Below the pieces are notes generated by a model. It saw only the letters and a program-made list of their open reading frames with translations. It was not told the origin of the DNA and did not search any database. From positions 1 to 16,000 of the forward strand of contig JAGLBF010000052.1 in assembly GCA_018260375.1 (NCBI GenBank): a DNA stretch of 16,000 nucleotides, in the 5' to 3' direction. Both the position numbers and the translations under genes were made by a program. This stretch comes from Deinococcus sp. GTDB taxonomy: Bacteria > Deinococcota > Deinococci > Deinococcales > Deinococcaceae. This document shows, piece after piece, positions 5,862 through 12,498 of this stretch (its first letter is position 1; every line of letters begins with the position of its first letter).

Positions 5862-7049
5862 ATGACGCAGCCCGACCAAGCCCACAGCCACAGCACTGAT
5901 GTCCGTTTGCCCGCCCGTTCGTGGGCGATTATTGACTCTACCCTGCGTGAAGGTGAGCAGTTTGCCAGGGGTAACTTTAAGCAAGGCGACAAGATAGAGA
6001 TTGCCCGCGCCTTGGACGCTTTTGGGGCCGAGTTTATTGAAGTGACCACCCCGATGGTAAGCGAACAAACGATGCAGGACATTCGCAAATTGGCGAGTCT
6101 GGGCCTCAAAGCCAAAATTCTGACCCATGTGCGCTGCGCGATGGAAGACGTGCAGCGGGCTGTAGACACGGGTGTAGATGGGCTAGATTTGCTGTTTGGT
6201 ACCAGCAGCTTTTTGCGCGAGTTTAGCCACGGCAAAAACATCGGGCAGATTATTGAAACTGCTCAGGAAGTTATCGGCTGGATAAAAGAGCACCACCCAG
6301 AAATACAGATACGGTTTAGCACCGAAGATACCTTTCGCAGCGAAGAAGCCGACCTGATGGCGGTGTATAAGGCCGTGTCCGAACTGGGTGTATCTCGTGT
6401 GGGCCTAGCTGATACGGTGGGCGTGGCGACCCCCAGGCAGGTGTATACCCTGGTGCGCGAAGTCCGCAAGGTGATACACCAGGAATGCGGCATAGAGTTT
6501 CACGGGCACAACGACACAGGCTGCGCCGTAAGTAACGCCTACGAGGCTATAGAAGCGGGGGCTACACACATTGACACTACCATTTTGGGCATCGGGGAGC
6601 GCAACGGTATTACCCCGCTGGGCGGCTTTTTGGCGCGGATGTTTACCTTTGACCCTCAGGGCCTGGTGGACAAATACAACCTGGAAATGCTGCCCGAACT
6701 TGACCAGATGATTGCCCGCATGGTGGGCCTACCGATTCCCTGGAACAACTACCTGACGGGCGAGTTTGCCTATAACCACAAAGCGGGCATGCACCTTAAG
6801 GCCATATACCTCAACCCAGGAGCGTACGAGGCCATACCCCCAGAAGCCTTTGGCGTGGGGCGGCGTATACAGGCTGCAAGCAAGGTGACTGGTAAGCACG
6901 CCATCGCCTACAAAGCCCGCGAGCTGGGGCTACACTACGGCGACGACGCCCTGCGCCGTGTCACCGACCACATCAAAGCCCTTGCCGAAGAAGGCGACCT
7001 GGATGACAACCACTTGGAACAAGTGCTGCGTGAGTGGGTTGGCGCCTAG
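5862..7049 (+). CDS. lys20: Homocitrate synthase, first enzyme of AAA lysine biosynthesis
   Basis: Condenses acetyl-CoA with 2-oxoglutarate to homocitrate, the committed step of lysine synthesis through alpha-aminoadipate. The 395-residue protein reads closely like the Thermus enzyme. IIDSTLREGEQF (D25, R29, E30, Q33) is the start of the TIM barrel, FHGHNDTGCA (H214, H216) supplies metal ligands, and GIGERNGITPLGGF and GEFAYNHKAGMHLKA complete the family pattern; LysR-type isopropylmalate synthase features are absent. The ATG at 5862 is chosen because AGGAG precedes it by 5 bases; about 20 extra residues come before the IIDST strand. An in-frame ATG at 5805 lies 9 bases after the -10 box and could give a longer leaderless form. 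The family is normally inhibited by lysine. It is the first gene of the cluster, with its own promoter and a candidate operator. Confidence 0.95.
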   Translation: MTQPDQAHSHSTDVRLPARSWAIIDSTLREGEQFARGNFKQGDKIEIARALDAFGAEFIEVTTPMVSEQTMQDIRKLASLGLKAKILTHVRCAMEDVQRAVDTGVDGLDLLFGTSSFLREFSHGKNIGQIIETAQEVIGWIKEHHPEIQIRFSTEDTFRSEEADLMAVYKAVSELGVSRVGLADTVGVATPRQVYTLVREVRKVIHQECGIEFHGHNDTGCAVSNAYEAIEAGATHIDTTILGIGERNGITPLGGFLARMFTFDPQGLVDKYNLEMLPELDQMIARMVGLPIPWNNYLTGEFAYNHKAGMHLKAIYLNPGAYEAIPPEAFGVGRRIQAASKVTGKHAIAYKARELGLHYGDDALRRVTDHIKALAEEGDLDDNHLEQVLREWVGA

Positions 7050-7134
7050 GGTAGCTGACTCTTCTATTTACTGAGGCTTTCTTTCCCACTCGTTACCCTT
7101 CTAACATATTTATCCCCCACTAAAGGAACCAACC

Positions 7135-8016
7135 ATGTTCACATCTAGTAATGGCCCTTTTCTTTACCGCGTTTTGGCTGCGCCTGATGCGGCGACAGGT
7201 GGCAAGCACATAGCTGTGTTTGAAAGCGCTGATACAGCCAAAGGTAACTTGCAAGCGCAGGCGCAAGATGCGGGAGCAGGCGTGTCGGTGTTTATTGACA
7301 AAGTGGTTCCTGAAGGGGTGTTTTTGGAGGTATACAGCCCTGCTGGGCGCAAGGGCGAGTCAGACAGTGGAGCGCTGGCGGCGCTGCGGCACCTGCAAGA
7401 GCGCGGTGACGTGGCTGACCTGGCGAGCGTGTGGATGGACGGGCAAGAATTCGCCGCCCAACTGTGCGGGGGTGAGTGGCTGCTGAAACAGGGCCAGGCC
7501 CAGGCCAGTGTGTTGGCGCTTGACCCCGCCCAGGCAACCGCCGTTGTGGGCCTTAGGGCGGCTGATGTGCGGCCTAATACGCCCCTGGTTCGTTCGGCGA
7601 CCCTCAACGCTGACGGCAGTTTAGGACGGGCCAACTTGCTGCTGGCCGTCACCGACCACGCCGCCCTTGACCGCGCCCAGCCGCAGCCTGAAGCTATAGC
7701 CGGGCTTAACCGCGACACTGATACCCTGGGCCTAATTGTCTACACCGTGCCCGGACGACTGCGCGAAGACACCGATTTCCGCTATTTTGCACCCCTCAAA
7801 AACATAACCGAGGATAACGCCAGCAGCAACACCTTTGCCACGCTGGTCGCGGGCCTGAGCGTGCTGGGCTTACTCAGTGCTAAAGAGCCGGTGTTCCGCG
7901 CCTCACAGGGCTACGCGCAGGGCAAACCCTCACGGCTGACAGCCCAGGCGACCTTGTACGCGGGCGGGGCAAATGATCTGTGGGTTGGCGGCCAGGCGCA
8001 GAAAGTAAACGGTTGA
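7135..8016 (+). CDS. PhzF-superfamily protein with an eroded active site
   Basis: A 293-residue protein with the PhzF (diaminopimelate-epimerase) fold: the repeat-end signatures RYFAPLKNITEDNASSN (216-232) and FRASQGYAQGKPSRL match the family patterns RFFAPaxGvpEDPATGSA and vxQGyaxGRPSxL. Key residues are changed. The catalytic Glu expected after NLS in the first strand pair falls in DAGAGVSVF (45-53) with no Glu, the PFAGHPT loop is replaced by ESDSGAL (75-81), and EDPATGS reads EDNASSN. It is therefore probably not a standard isomerase and may be a binding or structural relative. AAAGGA lies 7 bases before the ATG. It is 85 bases downstream of homocitrate synthase on the same strand and likely co-transcribed. 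Its role with lysine genes is unknown; DapF shares the fold, but this pathway needs no epimerase. Confidence 0.75.
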   Translation: MFTSSNGPFLYRVLAAPDAATGGKHIAVFESADTAKGNLQAQAQDAGAGVSVFIDKVVPEGVFLEVYSPAGRKGESDSGALAALRHLQERGDVADLASVWMDGQEFAAQLCGGEWLLKQGQAQASVLALDPAQATAVVGLRAADVRPNTPLVRSATLNADGSLGRANLLLAVTDHAALDRAQPQPEAIAGLNRDTDTLGLIVYTVPGRLREDTDFRYFAPLKNITEDNASSNTFATLVAGLSVLGLLSAKEPVFRASQGYAQGKPSRLTAQATLYAGGANDLWVGGQAQKVNG

Positions 8017-8090
8017 CACTGCGCTTATGCTGACCGCTGACGTGGCACGGCCGGGCGCCCACTGAGCCTGTTGCCCAGCCGACACCTCTC

Positions 8091-8132
8091 TGCTCACACT
8101 TCACTGCTCACACTTTCCTGCTTACACTTCAC
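8091..8132 (+). repeat. 14-nt tandem repeat, three units
   Basis: TGCTCACACTTCAC at 8091-8104 is followed directly by two near-copies (8105-8118 and 8119-8132) with two mismatches and one. It lies between the PhzF-like gene and the first dispersed repeat. Length variation between strains would be expected. Confidence 0.75.
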
Positions 8133-8141
8133 AGTCTATAC

Positions 8142-8289
8142 TACGCATTCCGCTTCATTCCAGCCGCTTCATTTCAGCACAGTCGGACAGGCGCCACCTG
8201 CGCTTCCATATCGCCAGATATGTACTTGTTGCTACGCCCCCTGCCCTTCTTTCACCGCGTTGTTAGCAAGGTTCAAGTCGCCGTATCAT
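8142..8289 (+). repeat. Dispersed intergenic repeat, copy 4
   Basis: Segments CGCTTCATTCCAG, CAGCACAGTCGG, GCGCCACCTGCGCTTCCATA and TGTACTTGTTGCTACGCC are shared with copies at 2421, 9757, 10811 and 14493. It ends in the TTGTTAGCAAGGTTCAAGTC segment, which also occurs around 10920 and (inverted) 3300 and 13680. With the next copy it fills most of the 473-base gap before lysT. Confidence 0.7.
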
Positions 8290-8425
8290 ACGGACTGCCG
8301 CTCCATTCCACCACAGTCGGAAAAGCGCCGCCTGCGGCTCCATACCGCGCAGTCCGTATGCTGTTCCCACTCACATCCGCCCTGATTGATTCGGAAGTAC
8401 GCCAAATCAATCGGAATCCGTATCA
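8287..8425 (+). repeat. Dispersed intergenic repeat, copy 5 (best preserved), two hairpins
   Basis: CATACGGACTGC (8287-8298) and GCAGTCCGTATG (8349-8360) form a perfect 12-bp stem around the CCACAGTCGGAAAAGCGCC core. A second hairpin follows: GATTGATT (8384-8391) with AATCAATC (8405-8412). The unit ends with GGAATCCGTATC. The second module recurs at 13417-13453 and, inverted, at 15950-16000. Confidence 0.8.
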
Positions 8426-8489
8426 CTGATGTTTGAGCGCATCAGGTCACTACCCGCCCTTTACCATTTACCCTCAAGGAGCCCTCCCC

Positions 8490-9758
8490 ATGACCCATAC
8501 CCCCCCCCACCGTCCCCAAACAATGGCTGAGCGTATCCTGTCGCAGCGGGGCCATACGACTGTGTATGCCGGCGACCTGGCCGTGGTAGAAGTAGACCAG
8601 GTGATGGTGGTTGACTCTATCGCCCAGAGCTTTATTGAGCGCATGGAGCACGACCTCGCCACCTTGCCCAAGTATCCTGACCGGGTCAGCATTGTCATTG
8701 ACCATGTGGCCCCCGCCAGCACCGTGAGCGTGGCACAGGCCCAAAAAGAAGCCCGCGAGTACGCCGCCAAAACAGGCGTACACCTTTTTGATGTGGGGCG
8801 CGGTATCTGCCACCAGGTGCTGATTGAAGAGCGCCTGGCGCAACCTGGCTTTATTGTGCTGGGGTCTGACAGCCACTCTACTACTTACGGTGCGGTAGCG
8901 GCGTTTGGGTCAGGCATGGGGGCTACAGACATCGCCCTGGCGGCTGCGAGCGGCAAAACCTGGCTGCGCGTCCCTGAAAGCGTAAGAGTGACGCTCGTAG
9001 GTGACGTACAGGCTGGTGTCGGTGCCAAAGACGTGGCGCTAGAGATGATTCGCCAACTCGGCGCAGACGGGGCAAGCTACCAGAGTATAGAAATTCACGC
9101 GGGCGACCGCTTTACGCGGGGTGAGCGCATGACTCTTGCCAACCTGTGCGTAGAGGCCGGGGCCAAAGTAGGTCTGGTGGTGCCTGGCGGTGAGATACTA
9201 AAGCTGTATGACGTACCAGAATGGGTCTACCCGGAAGAAGGCGCGCAGTACGTCCGCGAGCTGACTATTGACCTCAGCCGCCTCAATGCCCGCATGAGTG
9301 TGCCCAGCCAGGTGGACAACGTGCATGACGTAAGCGAGTTGCGCGGCCTCAAGGTTGACCAGGTTTTTATCGGCACCTGCACCAACGGGCGGCTAGAAGA
9401 CCTGCACACTGCCGCCGAAGTGCTGCGGGGCAAACGGGTAGACCCCACCACCCGCTTACTGGTTATTCCCGCCTCTAGCACGGTGATGGAGCAGGCGGCG
9501 GCAGACGGCACGCTGCTGACCCTTATTCAGGCGGGCGCGGTACTGGGCACTCCTGGCTGCGGCCCCTGCATGGGCAGGCACCAGGGCGTGCTGGCCCCAG
9601 GTGAAGTGTGCGTCAGCACCAGCAACCGCAATTTTGTCGGGCGCATGGGCGACAAAGACGCGCAGATTTACCTAGCCAGCCCTGCTGTCGCTGCCGCCAC
9701 CGCTCTAGCAGGCCACATCGCCTTGCCCAGCGACGTTATGGAGTTTGGGACTCTCTGA
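8490..9758 (+). CDS. lysT: Homoaconitase large subunit (AAA lysine pathway)
   Basis: With LysU it forms the [4Fe-4S] hydro-lyase that turns homocitrate into homoisocitrate via homoaconitate. The 422-residue length and sequence fit the LeuC/HacA family. MAERILSQRG begins the core and VDQVMVVDS, IDHVAP, VLGSDSHSTTYGAVAAFGSGMGATD and FIGTCTNGRLEDL are typical. The three cluster cysteines are C297 (GTCTNGR) and C357 and C360 (GCGPCMG). Lysine context, rather than leucine genes, is the basis for calling homoaconitase over isopropylmalate isomerase. The ATG at 8490 has AAGGAG 8 bases upstream; an internal ATG at 8523 (MAERIL) is possible. The stop codon TGA overlaps the first bases of a dispersed repeat, and the small subunit is separated from it by an unrelated gene. 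Confidence 0.93.
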   Translation: MTHTPPHRPQTMAERILSQRGHTTVYAGDLAVVEVDQVMVVDSIAQSFIERMEHDLATLPKYPDRVSIVIDHVAPASTVSVAQAQKEAREYAAKTGVHLFDVGRGICHQVLIEERLAQPGFIVLGSDSHSTTYGAVAAFGSGMGATDIALAAASGKTWLRVPESVRVTLVGDVQAGVGAKDVALEMIRQLGADGASYQSIEIHAGDRFTRGERMTLANLCVEAGAKVGLVVPGGEILKLYDVPEWVYPEEGAQYVRELTIDLSRLNARMSVPSQVDNVHDVSELRGLKVDQVFIGTCTNGRLEDLHTAAEVLRGKRVDPTTRLLVIPASSTVMEQAAADGTLLTLIQAGAVLGTPGCGPCMGRHQGVLAPGEVCVSTSNRNFVGRMGDKDAQIYLASPAVAAATALAGHIALPSDVMEFGTL

Positions 9759-9893
9759 TACGGATTGCGCTTTACTGCACTACAGTCCCAAAGACGCCGC
9801 CTCCGCCTTTGTACTGCGAAATCCCTACTTTGTTCTATGCCCGCCGACCTTCTTTCGCCGCCTTGTTACTAGGGTTCAATCAGCATCTGTATA
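9757..9893 (+). repeat. Dispersed intergenic repeat, copy 6, starting in the lysT stop codon
   Basis: GATACGGATTGCGCTT begins inside the TGA of lysT, followed by CAGTCCCAAAGACGCCGCC, TTCTTTCGCCGCCTTGTTAC and AGGGTTCAATCAGCATCTG, matching the order of segments in copies 4 and 7. It fills nearly all the gap before the SDH-like gene. Confidence 0.65.
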
Positions 9894-9947
9894 ACACCTG
9901 TCTCCTGCTGGCAATCTCTAGGCCATAGCGCTTACTAAAGGAATCTC

Positions 9948-10778
9948 ATGGCCCTGCTTACTCCACGCAATCACCCTATCAGTAAAGATACTCAGCTTTG
10001 CATGTCACTTTCGGCACGCCCTGGCAATTTTGGCACGCGGTTTCATAATTACCTGTTTAGGTTGCTTGAACAGGATTTTATTTATAAGGGATTTTCTACA
10101 ACAGATTTAGCAGGTGCAGTGCAGGGTATCCGGGCGCTAGGGATACGCGGCTGCGCGGTGAGTATGCCTTTTAAGGAAGAGGTGATACCACTACTCGACG
10201 AACTTGACCACTCAGCACAGATTATTGAATCAGTTAATACTATTGTCAATACGTCAGGGCACTTGAAAGGCTATAATACCGACTTTAAAGCGGTATCACA
10301 GCTTTTAAAAGATGTACCTAATACTCAGCGCTTTGCCCTGCAAGGCAGTGGCGGCATGAGTAAGGCAGTAGCGGCGGCCCTGCGGGAGGCGGGGTTTACT
10401 GGCGTAGTGGTGGCCCGAAACGCCCCAAAAGGGCGAGCCCTCGCCAGCAACTACGGTTTTGAGTACGCGCCTACCTTGCCACAAGGTGTACAGGCCGATT
10501 TGCTGATTAACGCTACGCCCCTGGGCATGAGTGGCGGCCCCGAAAGCGCGGCCCTAGCCTTTAGCGCCACGCACATCGCCGCCGCGCAGACCGTCTTTGA
10601 CGTGGTAGCTGTGCCCCCCCAAACCCCGCTGATTCAAGAAGGCCAGCGCCAAGGTAAGCGCCTTATCAGCGGCGCACAGGTGATCGTGTTGCAAGCCGTA
10701 GAGCAGTTTGTGCTGTACACAGGTGTACGGCCTACCCAGGCGCAGATAGATGAAGCGGCGGCATATGCACTGGGCTAG
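9948..10778 (+). CDS. Shikimate-dehydrogenase-like protein, HI0607 type
   Basis: A 276-residue AroE-fold oxidoreductase. It matches the SDH-like subgroup typified by Haemophilus HI0607 rather than biosynthetic AroE: DTQLCMSLSARPGNFGTRFH, FIYKGF, LGIRGCAVSMPFKE (K76), IESVNTIVN, GYNTDF (D112), the dinucleotide loop GSGGMSKA (133-140) and the C-terminal SGAQVIVLQAVEQFVLYTG. The catalytic Lys and Asp are kept, so it is probably an active dehydrogenase on a shikimate- or quinate-like substrate; the family's true substrate is not settled. AAAGGA lies 5 bases before the ATG. It sits between the two homoaconitase subunits. Hand counting gives about 44% GC for 9961-10320 and about 64% for 10321-10560; the switch falls near residue 124, the junction of the substrate and nucleotide domains. 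Confidence 0.88.
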   Translation: MALLTPRNHPISKDTQLCMSLSARPGNFGTRFHNYLFRLLEQDFIYKGFSTTDLAGAVQGIRALGIRGCAVSMPFKEEVIPLLDELDHSAQIIESVNTIVNTSGHLKGYNTDFKAVSQLLKDVPNTQRFALQGSGGMSKAVAAALREAGFTGVVVARNAPKGRALASNYGFEYAPTLPQGVQADLLINATPLGMSGGPESAALAFSATHIAAAQTVFDVVAVPPQTPLIQEGQRQGKRLISGAQVIVLQAVEQFVLYTGVRPTQAQIDEAAAYALG

Positions 10779-10810
10779 TGGGCTAATGGATTAGTGGACT
10801 AGAGCCATCT

Positions 10811-10943
10811 TATATCCATTCTGCTTCATTCCAGCACTGTCGCCAAGGCGCTGCCTACGCCAACATAAAGTCTGTACTTGTTGTTACTCTCATCGGTCTG
10901 CTTTTCTCATGTGTTTAATGCGGTTCAAGTCTAAATCTGTATG
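10811..10943 (+). repeat. Dispersed intergenic repeat, copy 7
   Basis: CATTCTGCTTCATTCCAGCA, CGCCAAGGCGCTGCC, TCTGTACTTGTTGTTAC and TTTAATGCGGTTCAAGTC follow in the same order as in copy 4. It occupies the first half of the 338-base gap between the SDH-like gene and lysU. Confidence 0.65.
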
Positions 10944-11102
10944 GTTTTTTAAACAGAACGCTGCCATAGAATGTGGGTATTCATATACTAAAACATATAT
11001 GGTATATCTGTTAAAGAGTATAGGCTGATAAACCCTAAACGACCACCTGACAAATGTATTCAAGCAGTTCACTACTCTCATCACTGGCACTCAAAGACCC
11101 TT
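10944..11102 (+). other. AT-rich spacer upstream of lysU
   Basis: This stretch is distinctly AT-rich, with CATATATG and several TATA-type hexamers around 10980-11020. It may carry a promoter for lysU, but no -35/-10 pair stands out enough to place one. No coding frame with a credible start is seen. Confidence 0.3.
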
Positions 11103-11116
11103 AAGGAGACTTCCCC

Positions 11117-11605
11117 ATGCCCCGTATCTGGAAATTTGGCGACGCTATCAGTACTGACGATATACTACCTGGCAAGTTTGCGCCTTTTATGGCTGGTGAG
11201 GACAAGTTTCAAACCTTTGCCTTTCATTACATTCGCCCAGAGTTTGCCGCTGAAGTGCAACCTGGCGATATTCTTATCGGTGGGCGCAACTGGGGCCTGG
11301 GCAGCAGCCGCGAGTACGCTCCTGTCGCCCTGAAAAAGCTGCACATCGGCGGCATTATTGCACCTACCTTTGCCCGCATCCACTACCGCAACTTGCTCAA
11401 TCTGGGCATTCCCGCCTTTGAAGCCAACTTGCTGGATGACCTCCAAGATGGTGACGAGGCCAGCCTAGACGTAGCACGCGGCTTACTCACGGCCGCAGGG
11501 CGCGAGTTTCAACTGTCTCCACCGCCCGCTTTTTTAACTGAAGCGCTGAAAGAAGGCAGTATTTTGGAATACTACAAGAAACATCAGAAATTCCCAGGAG
11601 AATAA
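11117..11605 (+). CDS. lysU: Homoaconitase small subunit (AAA lysine pathway)
   Basis: The swivel-domain partner of LysT; the two close over the [4Fe-4S] site to convert homocitrate to homoisocitrate. At 162 residues it has the usual length of LeuD/HacB small subunits in this lineage. FGDAISTDDILPGKFAP is the N-terminal signature, GRNWGLGSSREYAP (56-69) provides the conserved substrate-binding Ser/Arg loop and ARIHYRNLLNLGIP follows. AAGGAGA lies about 8 bases before the ATG. It is on the strand of lysT, separated by the SDH-like gene and two repeat-rich gaps, so the subunits are not translationally coupled as they are in many genomes. Its substrate is inferred from the neighbouring lysine genes; a leucine role cannot be fully excluded from sequence alone. 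Confidence 0.92.
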   Translation: MPRIWKFGDAISTDDILPGKFAPFMAGEDKFQTFAFHYIRPEFAAEVQPGDILIGGRNWGLGSSREYAPVALKKLHIGGIIAPTFARIHYRNLLNLGIPAFEANLLDDLQDGDEASLDVARGLLTAAGREFQLSPPPAFLTEALKEGSILEYYKKHQKFPGE

Positions 11606-11685
11606 GGCGTAGGCTTTAAAAAAGAGGCATGGGTCAGCGCCGCAGCAAGGCGTCTCGTAGAGTTTTGCCAAGTTGTTGTTTGCTA

Positions 11686-11714
11686 CTGACCACCGCGCCT
11701 CTGGCCTATACACT
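11686..11714 (+). promoter_or_regulatory. Promoter of the zinc-ribbon gene, leaderless arrangement
   Basis: CTGACC at 11686-11691, a 17-base spacer, then TACACT at 11709-11714, followed by 6 bases and the ATG at 11721. The -35 is 4 of 6 to consensus. There is no Shine-Dalgarno sequence, so the message likely begins at the start codon. Confidence 0.5.
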
Positions 11715-11720
11715 GACCAC

Positions 11721-12068
11721 ATGACACACCACCTCTCCCCCACCGCCATTTTAGAAATTGACTGCCCCGTATGCGGTGAAGTGCTGGCCCTTACTCCAGA
11801 AGACCGCGCCGAGTTACAGGTAGGCGACGCGATTGTGTGCGAAAGTTGCAACGCTGAAATGGAAATTGTGCTCAACAGTGGTGAGGAGTTTGAGTTGGAG
11901 TTGCTGGGCATCCTCAGCCTGTGCCCTGCGTGCGGTGAAGAGTTTGAACTCACCGATGAGATGCTGACGGCGGCGCCGCTGATATCAAGCGATGAGGGTG
12001 AAGAAGTGAGTCTGCTGCGCTGCCCCCACTGCCACGCGGCTATAGAGGTATCGTTTGAAGACGCGTAA
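11721..12068 (+). CDS. Double zinc-ribbon protein, first half LysW-like
   Basis: A 115-residue acidic protein with two separate four-cysteine zinc ribbons: C15/C18 with C40/C43, and C68/C71 with C101/C104. The first half, IDCPVCGEVLALTPED to CESCNAEMEIV, has the layout of LysW (CPxCGxxLxL, then VCExCxAEMEIV). The C terminus, EVSFEDA, lacks the EDWGE tail that carries the amino group in LysW, so it cannot be a standard carrier. The ATG at 11721 follows a TACACT box by 6 bases; the longer in-frame reading to 11673 has no start signal. It has its own promoter and sits 187 bases before lysW. It may be a LysW paralogue, a partner of LysX or LysY, or unrelated; I know no established function. Confidence 0.8.
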   Translation: MTHHLSPTAILEIDCPVCGEVLALTPEDRAELQVGDAIVCESCNAEMEIVLNSGEEFELELLGILSLCPACGEEFELTDEMLTAAPLISSDEGEEVSLLRCPHCHAAIEVSFEDA

Positions 12069-12099
12069 ACCGAGGTCTGAATCCACAAAAACGCGGCCG

Positions 12100-12133
12100 C
12101 CTTGGCCCAACTGCCTCACCCGTTCGGCCAAGG
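12100..12133 (+). terminator. Hairpin after the zinc-ribbon gene, possible terminator
   Basis: CCTTGGCC (12100-12107) and GGCCAAGG (12126-12133) form a perfect 8-bp stem with an 18-base loop, 31 bases past the stop. No T-run follows. Confidence 0.45.
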
Positions 12134-12157
12134 GTGACCCTGCAAAATCAGAACACC

Positions 12158-12169
12158 TTGTCTAGACAA
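12158..12169. promoter_or_regulatory. 12-bp perfect palindrome upstream of lysW, candidate operator
   Basis: TTGTCTAGACAA is self-complementary over 12 bases and lies 87 bases before the lysW ATG. TTGTCT could double as a -35, but no -10 is properly spaced. A chance palindrome of this length is not rare enough for certainty. Confidence 0.3.
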
Positions 12170-12255
12170 TATCAAATGCAAACTAATTTATCCTGTAACC
12201 TATCAAACGAAAGGCAGTATCAGACAAAAGATACCTGTGCCTCAGGAGGAAGAGT

Positions 12256-12429
12256 ATGGCAACCGTAAAATTTGAAAGCCCCGAAAGCGGCGCAATAATT
12301 GAACTGGAAAACCCCGAACTGGGCGAGCTGGTTATTGACGAAGACACTGGCGCAGAGCTAGAAGTGGTCAGCCTTGACCCCCCACGCCTCGCGCCCGCTC
12401 CCCAAGAAGCTGAGGACTGGGGCGAGTAA
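12256..12429 (+). CDS. lysW: LysW amino-group carrier protein lacking the zinc-binding cysteines
   Basis: Carrier protein of AAA lysine synthesis: LysX couples alpha-aminoadipate to its C-terminal glutamate, protecting the amino group while later enzymes act. The 57-residue protein ends in the diagnostic EDWGE and contains ELENPELGELV and GAELEVVSLDPPRL, nearly as in Thermus LysW. However, the two CxxC zinc motifs are gone. Where Thermus reads CPEC this reads SPES (S8, S11), and where it reads CEDC this reads DEDT (D28, T31); there is no cysteine at all. The acidic surface is kept. The very strong AGGAGGA site 5 bases upstream fixes the ATG at 12256. It lies 69 bases before lysX. It should still work as a carrier because the tail and its LysX partner are intact, but the fold must be held without zinc. 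Confidence 0.93.
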   Translation: MATVKFESPESGAIIELENPELGELVIDEDTGAELEVVSLDPPRLAPAPQEAEDWGE

Positions 12430-12498
12430 AGCTGACAGGACTTAGGAGCCGCTGAAAGGCCTTTGCTCCTATACCTGAACGCCAAGCGCCCCCTTATT

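Noticed and set aside
8071..8429. Small plus-strand open frames in the gap before lysT
   Set aside because: They run through dispersed repeats, have no ribosome site or promoter box and give low-complexity products.
9948..10778. Calling the SDH-like gene aroE
   Set aside because: Its signature residues match the HI0607-type SDH-like subgroup, not biosynthetic AroE, and no aromatic pathway gene is nearby.
10890..11090. Minus-strand 66-residue open frame before lysU
   Set aside because: It overlaps repeat copy 7 and an AT-rich spacer and has no start signal or recognisable motif.
12463..12498. Upstream TTG start of lysX adding 12 residues
   Set aside because: The added residues do not resemble LysX, whose conserved first strand begins right after ATG 12499. 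Kept as a minor alternative because 12499 lacks a clear Shine-Dalgarno.
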